This document shows positions 35,331-44,855 of a stretch of DNA of 64,000 nucleotides, piece after piece. The stretch spans positions 1,525,001-1,589,000 of the forward strand of contig JAQJVL010000175.1 in NCBI GenBank assembly GCA_035578905.1, written 5' to 3'. The notes below the pieces were generated by a model that saw nothing but the letters and a program-made list of their open reading frames with translations, made no database searches and was not told where the DNA came from. The DNA comes from Stictocephala bisonia. Its lineage: Eukaryota > Arthropoda > Insecta > Hemiptera > Membracidae. The translations under genes and the position numbers were made by a program. How positions within the stretch are numbered: position 1 is the first letter of the stretch; each line of letters opens with the position of its first letter.

Positions 35331-37154
35331 TAGTATAGCAATAGATTTTCCTGCAGACAAGACAGATGACAAATTAGACCCACCCAACATAGATTATGCC
35401 GGAGTGCTCTGATGTCACTAACCATTTTGTCCTACCATTGTTATTATTATCAAGTACAATAAAAATGGCCGGCACTTTCAGCATATTTACCACAATGCGA
35501 TATATCGGACCGTGCATTGAAAGGGTTAAATGACTTAAATGAGCGGACAAAATCGACGGATTCTTAAGGCCAGTGGTACAAAACATTTCAACAGACTGGT
35601 AAACAGCAAGTAATATTTTATTTTTCATTTATTTGTTTAATTGTTCCCATATAATTTTACATATTTTGGCCCTGTTTAAAACAACAGGGGCTTTTTTTGT
35701 ATAAACATAATCCATTACATTTTCTTAATTACTAAATGGCACTTAAGTAAACAAACAAATAAAATTCATATCATGGAGTGAAGATAGAAATTTATATTTT
35801 TCAATTATTCCACAGTATGTCACCTTACTTTAGGCGATTTTAAACATAACTTCTATATAAGTGAGCACTGTTCTAAAAAAATTGTAATTAAAGAAAATAA
35901 ATTATAATATTATAGGATACTATTGTAATTAATTTTCTATTATAATTATACAGGGGAAAAAGTTATAGAGCACAGTGTTCATTATAGAACCAACCACGGT
36001 AGGTAAAACCACTCTCGGGCTTAAGTGGCACTCTTATGGCAACTTCACTTCCCATCTTATTCATCGTTAATTTTCTTATTTGCTAAGTTTTCAAAATATT
36101 GAGAACCAGTTTATATTTTATTAGATTTGTGCTAAAGTAGAGACAAACATTACAATTGATTTAACAGAAAGTGCGAATCGCAATATCTTTTTCAAATACG
36201 GAACTATAAACTAGTTTATATTTCTTAAAATTTCATTTTGAACTGGATATAGCTGTCGAAGAGTCAGGCCATGATGAACACAATTCTAATCACAACGTTA
36301 AAAAATCTTGACTAATCTATTGTTTAAAACTTTTAATCGTTGATGCTAACGTCTCTGGTTCGAATAAAATACTATGCATTACACAAGGGCTCCCAAGAAT
36401 GATTCTAAGAGGTTAGAATTTGTTAAAATAAGCATGATACGCAGTTTACTTTTTAAAAAATTATGAAATCTCTTCTTATATTGAAGAACAGTTAGAGCAG
36501 TTTTAAAAACAAAATAATCAAATGTAATTAGTTCAAAAAGCACACTATAAAAAACAAAGCCAAAAACCTATTAGAACTGTTGTTATTCCATATGTAAAAG
36601 GAATGTATGGAAAATAACTTAAAATTTTGTTATTAGATAATCATTCAAATCATCACCCACTCTTAACATGTTTTTTATTATTTTTAAGGCAAACCAAAAT
36701 CCACAAACTGAAACATAAAAATTGATAAATAAAATTGATTTTGAGTGCAACAAGACTTATTTTTAACAGACCTTAAGACCTATTAAAATTACAATAAAGG
36801 AGCCTATTTACAATTATAAAATAATCAAAATTGATAAATCAAAGCTAGTTGACCATGTCATTTCTGAAAATCACAACATTAATTTTGAAACATGAGAAAT
36901 TATTATAATTGATGCTAATTGGAGATCAAGAAATCTTTGATAAAGTCCATTTATGTCTATAGTATAACAACTTCTACATTTGTCAACCATTTCAAAATTT
37001 CTGTATGCTATTAATTATAGATTAATTTCTAAAAAAAGTTGGGCAGTACAGTATAAAACCAAGTTTTCAGGGTAATATAGGTATACAGTTTTAATATTTA
37101 ACCATACATTTTAAATCTATTTATGAATTATTTTGTCATGTTTTTGTTTATTTA
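35331..37154. other. Unassigned AT-rich intronic DNA
   Basis: Apart from the TTAA-type terminus at 35515-35529, whose inverted end CCCTTTCA matches the MITE at 14669-15354, nothing was recognised. Confidence 0.4.
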
Positions 37155-38330
37155 TTTATTTTTTATTTTATATCTTCTTTATTCACTAGTATTACAAGAA
37201 TACATTGAATGGTACAGGTATTAACCTAGGTCAATCAAATCAAAATGGTAATTAATACCTAACATTTACATGCCTTTGCAAAATTATGATTAAAATAATA
37301 TACTTATAGAAGTGAAAAATATGAAATTTGTAATTTACAATTATGTTACTGTTATAGTTCATCAAGTGAATACAGAGTTTTATTTATTAAATATATTTTA
37401 AGTTTATCCTTAAATTTTGATAAAGATGTTTCTGATTTGATATTTTTGGGTAAATTACTAGTAAATATTATTCCTGCATACTGTGGTTTTTTACAAAATA
37501 ATGCCAATCAATGAGTAATGATGATTATCACCATTAAGTTTCTGCTGTCCGATTTTTGACCTAACGGATAGTACTACTTTGTAAATGTACATTCTATATA
37601 CATTGAGAATTTGTACTTCGGCAAATTTTTCTTTTACTGAAACTTGAGGTTTCAAATTTAATTAGATTCTTATTGCCTTATTTTTAATTATTAAGATTGA
37701 TTCAAGATTTTTAAAAGTTGTTGCACCGTACAAGGATATACCAAAATAAATGGTGGACTGTATGTATGCAAAATAAACAATTCTTAAAGTGTTTATGTCA
37801 CAAAGATATCTTAATTTTCTTATTGCAAATATACTGGATGATACTTTTGACAAAACTTTCATAATAACATGATGATCCCAGTCTAAATTCATGTCACATG
37901 TTAACGCCAGAAAGTTTATCTTTTTAACCTGAGAAATTTCAAATTTACCAGTATAATTAAAATGTTTATTTTTCCAACTTTTTGTTTGAAATGCTATACA
38001 CTTGTTTTTTTCTAAATTTAAAAGCAAACCATTTTGAGTAAAATACCGACAGAGATGAGTTAAGTTCTCATCCAGCTTACTTTCAATTTCTTCCCAAGAT
38101 GGAGCATTAATATTTATATCATCAGCATACAAACAAATTTTACTCGAAGAGCACAGTTTTGGAAAATCATTTAAAAAGCAAACAAATAAAATGGGGCCTA
38201 AAATAGAGCCCTGTGGGACCCCTTTTACTATCAAAACTATACTGGAGCAACCCTTTGTTAGTTCTGGTAGCTTCAGTGTTAGGGTTGAGTTAGCAATAGA
38301 AGTTTTTAATTTTTTAATTATAGTTTTAAG
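37155..38330 (-). mobile_element. Reverse, 5'-truncated LINE with RT C-terminal half
   Basis: The minus frame at 38234-37662 encodes VKGVPQGSILGPILFVCFLN, the catalytic motif in ICLYADDININ, KKINFLALTCDMNLDWDHHV and YFAYIQSTIYFGISLYGATT. The 3' UTR ends with an A/T-rich AATAAAGAAGATATAAAATA tail near 37155. 5' truncation removed the endonuclease and the first RT blocks. A stop follows NKAIRI; the rest of the C-terminal region is degenerate. Confidence 0.8.
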
Positions 38331-38693
38331 AAATAGTACTTAGATACTGTAATTGACCACTCCAACTTAATGACCGCAGTTGAATAGTGTTAGCTTAGGT
38401 TACATTAGTTTGGTGAAAGTAAGGTTAAATTAAAATTAGGTGTTCCATTAGTACAAAGGTACAGGAAAATGTCTGTATGGTTAACAGTTTGTTGTGTCTG
38501 TAGTTACTAAAAGGACAGGTGCATAAGGTCCTGCTAAAGGTGAGACAATAATCCTTACACATGAGAGATAATAACAACTAGGACTCATGAACCCTTTCCC
38601 TTACCTAGGAAAAAATTCCTTACACTTTTTGAATAAGTGTGAAGTCAATGCTTTGGCAATGTATCATTACTAAATTACTGTTATTATTTCCAG
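38331..38693. other. P4HA intron, nothing recognised
   Basis: Short non-repetitive intronic DNA ending in the acceptor TTATTATTTCCAG at 38693. Confidence 0.5.
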
Positions 38694-38852
38694 CTGCAGA
38701 TTGTGTCATCATAGCCCAATTCTACTACCTCAAACACAACTACCCAATAGCAACTGACTGGCTGCTCCAGGCTCTCCAGAAGGTGTTTGATGATCAGTCT
38801 TGTCCTCCAGGGTTGGTGCTAGAGAATCTTTTCATTACAACATGTTTTGAAG
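38694..38852 (+). CDS. P4HA: Prolyl 4-hydroxylase alpha subunit, fourth visible exon (TPR region)
   Basis: Completing alanine with the previous exon, it reads ADCVIIAQFYYLKHNYPIAT, then DWLLQALQKVFDDQS and CPPGLVLENLFITTCFE. This is the first helical repeat of the peptide-substrate-binding domain (family pattern L-T-A-x-D-C ... A-x-x-W-L-x-x-A-L). The donor is GTATTA at 38853 and leaves one base. The next exon candidate at 63877 needs none, so a small exon may be missing between them. Confidence 0.8.
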
Positions 38853-38924
38853 GTATTAGCAATTGATTACGATGTAATGTTTTAATTTGGGGTTTGAAAA
38901 TATAATTAGTATAGTATGTTATGT

Positions 38925-39163
38925 GTTACAAACATAATCAATAATAACTTGTATTAATATCTTATTTCACACAGTTCACTGTGTAATGTACAAGTTATTA
39001 CATAACTAAATAATGTTAATACATTATTACAGTAAACATTACACAGTAAACTGTGTGAAATAAGTTATTAATACAAGTTCTTACTATTGCATAAGTAGAG
39101 TATACTACTTATGCAATAATAAGAACTTGTTATAATAACTTATTTCACACAGTTCACTGTGTG
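38925..39163. repeat. Foldback repeat, left part (host of LINE A)
   Basis: It is built from about 60-bp units in alternating orientation. AATAACTTATTTCACACAGT followed by TCACTGTGT occurs forward near 39136-39163 and inverted near 39035-39070, and a further unit lies at 38945-38985. ACTACTTATGCAATAATAAG at 39105 recurs at 63676 on the far side of LINE A, so the LINE appears to have inserted within this repeat. Confidence 0.7.
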
Positions 39164-40885
39164 AGATTTTAAGAGAGAGAGAACAATACTCTCGACAATT
39201 AAAAGAATTTGCTGACAAAAATAAAGTTTTATTAGCACAATTGTCTGACACTAAAATTAAGCTTGATATAATGAAAAATGAAAATCTTGTTCTCAATTCA
39301 AAGAGTTATTCTAAAAGTAGATGGGTTGATGACGACCTTATTGTCATATATCTTAAGGAATTGTCTACAAGTGTTACTGGAGGACAGTGTTTGTTCTTTG
39401 ATGCTTCTGTAACACATACTCTTAAGCTGGGTTCTGGTGATATTGTAGCTGAAACTTTAGGTAAGACTTCATTTTCTGACCACAAACTAGTGTTTTTTGT
39501 ATTACTAATAGTAATGATGCACAAAATGGGGACACTGGTTCGCATTGGTCCTTGTTGGTTCTCGACAACCCAAGAAGTGAAGCTTATCACTTTGATTCTA
39601 TGCAGGGATGTAATGTTTCAGCAGCCGTTAAACTACTAAATAACATCTGCCTAAGCAAAGTTCCTATTGTTGAAATTGCATGTTTTCAGCAGAAGAATGA
39701 ATGAGTGCGGATTTAATGTTATTTTAAATGCCAAGTATGTTGTAAATTACTACTGTAAGTCTGACTTGTCCGTATCTCTTGTTGACTGGTACACATGTAG
39801 TTCTAAGGATTCTGATGTATTACAGGTGGATTCAATGAATCCTGACAGATGCTACAGTGAGCTTAAAAACACTGAAGCTTCTTTACCTTTTTTCCCCTGA
39901 AACCATTACTGGGATAAACAGCTCGATTACTCAGGGGAAATTAGTTAGGGAAGAAGAGATTTTTTGGCGCCTTGTCCAAGGTAATAAAAATTGCTCCCAG
40001 GTGGTAACTGCTAAATTAGATAATATACATGACTTCAGAAGTGTAAACCCTTATGGAGTGCTCACAAACTGTGAAGGTATGAAGTATGATTCCATCAGTA
40101 AGAATGTTAATAAAACAGGTAAAACAAAGAGTTTTGTAAAATATAACAAAAACAAAAAGAGGAAAACCGCCCTTTCCCGGGGGTTGCTAAAGTGTGTAGA
40201 AAGACACTTCGCCATGATAATGTTAAGGATAACACTGTAATGAAGGTTAAAAATAAATGTTATGTGTCAGATAAAACAAAATATACAGCAGAAATCTTAT
40301 GTAATGACACTACTCTGTATACATACATACAGAGTGTGAGATACAGAATGTAAATCTCATGTTCTGACTTTGTAGATAAAGCTAATGTACAAACTGAGAC
40401 TAAAAGTAAAATAAGGATTCTAGCTGATAGTCATGGGAGGGGGCTTAGTAGGCTTATGTAATCATGTTTTGCCCCTAATTACGATCGTAGTGTTGTTTTC
40501 AAACCTAATGGTACCCTCAGTAATGTAATTAAAAATTTTGAATCTACTGTGAAAACCATGAATTGTAATGATAGTTTGATAGTTTTTGCAGGAAATAATG
40601 ACATTGATGTAAATGAACACTGTAAACAAAATCTTTTAAACAGTTTTGAAAGTCTACTTTTAAATACTTGTAACACGCAAGTAATAATTGTAGCCCTGCC
40701 TCTCAGATATGACAAGCCATCGCTTAATGGAATTATCAAAACTATAAATGACGGCTTGAAAAGCATAGTTTCGAATTTCAGTCACAACAAATTCTTGTCT
40801 CTTGAAACTGTAGCTAACAATAAACATTGAATTCTTCAGGCAAACGGAAAATAATGTCATGTATCAGTAGCTTAATCCTCCCTTG
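39164..40885 (+). pseudogene. LINE A ORF1: coiled coil, Ulp1-like protease, SGNH domain (broken)
   Basis: It begins in a coiled coil (LREREQYSRQLKEFADKNKV). From 39319 a C48/Ulp1-type domain follows: RWVDDDLIVIYLKEL, LFFDASVTHTLKLG, SHWSLLVLD with the catalytic His at 39542, YHFDSM with the Asp near 39592, then QQKN (39687) and NECGFNVI with the Cys at 39706. After a basic linker (KNKKRKTAL), an SGNH/GDSL-like domain shows ILADSHGRG (about 40417), FAGNND (about 40587) and HLNSSGKRK (about 40825). Frameshifts near 39495, 39695, 39890, 40245 and 40828 prevent expression. SUMO-protease-like activity is inferred from the motifs only. Confidence 0.75.
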
Positions 40886-41123
40886 TCTAGCCGAAGAGAC
40901 GTCAAATATCTCGGTCATTATTTCTGAACACCAGATACATAGATCAAGAGTTGATTCTTATCCTTTTTCACTCTTCTGCTTTGAAACCTATCACAACAAA
41001 ACACTTCGAAAGTGACCTTAATGAGAGTATATTTTTAGAAGTTGCATCACATCTAATAAAGCAACCTTAACATATTCACCCCACAACCCTACCACATCAG
41101 CAAATTTTGATAAGAACACTACT

Positions 41124-41661
41124 TTGCGTTTGTCACATCAAAATGTGAGAGGTTTTCCCTGCAATCTCATCTCGCTTGAAATCTTGCTTGATCTTGAATT
41201 GCCTGATGTTGTTTGTTTTACGGAGCACTTTTTAAACAGCGACGATGTCTGTATGATCAACTTAAATGGGTTTAAAATGGCCTCATCGTATGGTCGTTCA
41301 ATTATTTTCATGGGTGGTGTCTGTTTGCTGGTGAAGAGCTCTCCTAAGTTCACTGTTTTAGATATAAGTAGTTACTGTGAAAAGAGAATTTGTGAACTGT
41401 AAGGATTGAAACAGCTTCTGGATCTCTTCTTGTTGTGGGAGTGTGTAGACCCCCTTCTCCAAATGGTAATGCTTTTGATACGTTTTTTGATTTAATGTAT
41501 GACTGTTTATCTGATTTATTTCGTAAGCATTCTTTTGTTGTTGTCATGGGTGATTTTAATGTTGATCTAGCTAAGTCCTCCTTTGTTAGCAATAAAATGT
41601 TCAGTCTTATGAAGTCTTTTGGTTTGAGAAACACAGTTCATGATTTCACTAGACTAGTTAC
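41124..41661 (+). pseudogene. LINE A ORF2 endonuclease, first part
   Basis: RLSHQNVRGFPCNLISLEIL starts an AP-endonuclease-like domain. CFTEHFLNSDD contains the catalytic Glu, and VVMGDFNVDLAKSSFVS contains the D-x-N motif near 41550. It then runs LRNTVHDFTRLVT to the insertion site of LINE B. The frame is broken near 41400. Confidence 0.82.
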
Positions 41662-41668
41662 ACAGTTT

Positions 41669-42494
41669 TGGACAGGTAGTGCTGTGATTAGTGAGTGCTC
41701 TTAGAAAAAGTCTTTAAAATATGACTAAAAATTTATATAAATTAGTATGAGTGAGTAAATCTGAGAGATTTTTTTATACTGTGACGGAACATTATCATAG
41801 ATTTCAATTTTTCATTACCATTTTAAGTTAAATTTTAAATAAAAAAGCTACTCACAATTGGTTACATCAGAGCACATGTTTAGTTGTTTGTACATTTTAA
41901 ATATATTGGTTCACAAGCTTTTGTTATACACTTATAAATAGAAAAGTTGCACAGTTTTTTTAATAAGTGACAATAAACTACTTCAGAAACAATTATTAAA
42001 AAATAAATAATAACTAAACTTCTTTTGTACAAAATAGTGACACATAAAACCAGGTAAATCACTACGCGCCAGTGACTGAATAAACCTGCACATCCACCTG
42101 CACAGCTGGCTTGACATTGACACAGGCTCATATCAAACAGCTGTCTACTGATCACTAATGTAAACATTGTCTGCTGTCAGACTGCTATTACAGATACAGT
42201 CTACAGTTGCAATTCATTATTTTACTGACAGTCTGGTTTATTCTGAATAATATATTGAATAATTCATATTTAATAAATTAAAAATCAAACATTATATTTT
42301 ATGTAAACAACACTGTAAATACTTTTATTTTTTATTCACTGCAACCAGAAATAAAAAAAATAAAATAAAAAAAATAAAAAAATAAAAAAATAAAAATTTT
42401 TTTTAATGCTGTCCGTTGTGTTTTTCCTTCTCAAACTTTAACTATAAAAGTTATTTAGCATCCATTTTACAGTTACACATTATGAAAAAACAGC
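41669..42494 (+). promoter_or_regulatory. LINE B 5' UTR / probable internal promoter region
   Basis: About 0.83 kb between the 5' boundary (TGGACAGGTAGTGCTGTG) and the first ORF1 methionine. Non-LTR elements normally carry an internal promoter here, but no specific promoter motif was recognised. The end of the region holds A-rich low-complexity sequence (42350-42400). Confidence 0.5.
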
Positions 42495-44809
42495 ATGCCA
42501 ATTGAAGATGATAACCTACCAGAGGGTTGGACCAGGGAAGAAGTAAAAAGGAAAACAGGTAACAGGACAGATGTGTATAATTTTCTCCAGCAGGAACCGT
42601 TTTTGGATAAAAAATAACTCTGAAAAAATACATTGATGCAAAGAAATTGCCCTTTACAATTGAAAATTTTAATTTTAATGTGGCAAAAATAAATAAAATG
42701 AACAACAATGGTGAAAAAGTAGTGGATGTTCAACATGAAATCATCGATACTCCTGATGTAAATAATGCATCCACTAATGACCTTTTTGATAGCAAAGATA
42801 GCACATCCTCATTAAACTATGAAGAAGTAAAGACAGACAATGTTCTTGATATGAGTCAAAGCTTGTTAGAAATGTCAGAATCTTGTCTTCAGCTAAAATA
42901 TGACAAAGAAAGAGCAGAAAAGACATTAATTAGTTTAGAGCAAGAAGCAAAAGAAACAATTGGGAAAATGCAAGAAGAAATTGTGAGATTAAATCAAGAT
43001 AAAAGCAATTTAAAACTGAAATTAGAAAATCAAGAAGAAGAAATAGACTATCTAAAAAAAATTGTTGCTTCAAGTAAGATTAACCCAAATGATCTTCAAA
43101 AATGTGGAAATTGTTGCATTTTAAAAGAAGAAATTTCTAAATTAAATTATAAACTTTCTAACTTAAGAAAAGAAAATCTTGACTTGATGGAAACACATCC
43201 TTGTCCCTCACCTGATGGTAAATTACTTGACACAATTAAGAAAATGGACGCAAAAATAAAAGGTTTAGAAAAAGAAACCGAAGTCAATAGTGCTAATCAA
43301 GAGGAAATAATTAGGGTCCTCAAGATAGATTTGGAAATTTTTAACTCCGAAAATTCCAAGCTACGAAGTGAAAACACAGTTTTGAAGAAACAAAATGAAG
43401 AAATTTTGGAGGAAAAACATATTTTGGCACAAAATAAGGTTGTGAAACATAATACACTTAGCTGCAACAAACTTATTAAACCATCTTCAACGCTGCCAAA
43501 AATGGTAAAAAATGAACAAGAAAATAAAAAGAAACTTCTGATTGTAGCAGATAGCCATGGGAGAAACATCAGATCACATCTGACATCTATGTGGCCCAAT
43601 AATAACTACAAAATTTGTACAATTTGGAAGTCAAATGCAATAATGGCAGAAGTTATAAAGGATGCCAAGGGTTTAACAAAATCTTTCTTAAAAAGCGATA
43701 CTTTCATTGTAATTGGGGGTTCAAATGATGAAATTATGCAAGCTGAAAAAAATACTGTAGGTCTCTACAAAAAAATGCTTGATAACACTAAACACACTAA
43801 TGTTATTGTTTCAAGCTATCCTTACAGACATCATACTCCAGGATTAAATAACAAAATCAGTCTTCTAAACATTGAAATTGAAAAACTTGTATCACGCTAT
43901 GATCATGCATCATTCTTGCCCATTAACGAGTTGCCCCGCCACCTCTACACACGTCAAGGTGTCCATTTTAACAGGCGAGGTAAACAGAGGATTGCTCTCA
44001 TGATAAAAGAAAAGTTCTATCAGAAACCCCTTGTTAAGCCGGAACCATCTATAAAACAGAACTCCGTCAATGTTATTGAGGCAAATATGTGGGATATGAT
44101 AGAAAAAAATCATAACAATTCTTCAGTTGCTTTCGCCCACACGATCTCCAGTGATCTGGACTGTGATAGGAGCATGTCTGCAGGTGTAGCTACAGTCTTC
44201 AATAAAAAATTTAATAAGCCTAAAGCATCAGACTACATTGACACTAGACTCACCCGCCAAATTGTACCAAATGGTGCGACTATCTACAGCCTAGTCACTA
44301 AATCAGTCTACCACGGCAAACCAACCATCGAGGACTATGATGTAGCTTTCAAGCAGCTGATTGATAATTTCAAGAAGGGAAATTTCAAGACATTAATCTG
44401 TTCGCCTATGGGCTGTGTGGTGGAGCACTTTGCCAGAAATATTGAGAAACTACATCAAGAGACAGGTGCAACACTCTGTATTATATGTCATGATCAACCG
44501 TCTGCACGAAGAGCACTCTGGAATGTGCTCTCTTACTCATCTTTCTTGGACGGACTGCACAAAGCCATCAATAGCAATACCACAAACCGGGCTGAGGTAC
44601 CAGTAACATCTTTAACAGCTGAAACCACCTTCACTTCGAGTCCAGTAGCTCCAGGCCCTGACCCGACGAACTTGACAAGCTTCCTGCCTGTACCCTCTCC
44701 TGCACACCTTCGTCTGTCACAGTGCAACAGTGTCAGTGATGTGCAAGAGCAAAGTAAGACACGACAAACAGACAACTTAACGGCGGTATGTATACTAATA
44801 CAAATTTAA
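42495..44809 (+). CDS. LINE B ORF1: MBD-like, coiled coil, SGNH and macro domains
   Basis: The frame is open from 42611 to 44809; from the Met at 42698 it encodes 703 residues. Before it, 42495-42680 encodes a methyl-CpG-binding-like domain (LPEGWTREEVKRKTG, TDVYNF, SPAG, then ITLKKYIDAKKLPFTIENFN) broken by a frameshift near 42580 and a stop at 42608. Residues about 50-257 form a long coiled coil with a CGNCC cluster. Residues 277-435 are SGNH-like (VADSHGR, GGSND, VHFNRRGKQR). Residues 457-600 resemble a TARG1-type macro domain (AFAHTISSDLD, SAGVATVFNKKF, YSLVTKSVYHGKPTIEDY, SPMGCVVEHF). A Pro/Ser-rich tail ends it. The likely role is the RNA-binding/chaperone ORF1 protein; the catalytic activities are unproven. 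Confidence 0.82.
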
Positions 44810-44855
44810 ACTTAGAATCTTAGACAATGATCTAGTATCCGCATTAAACCTAAAA

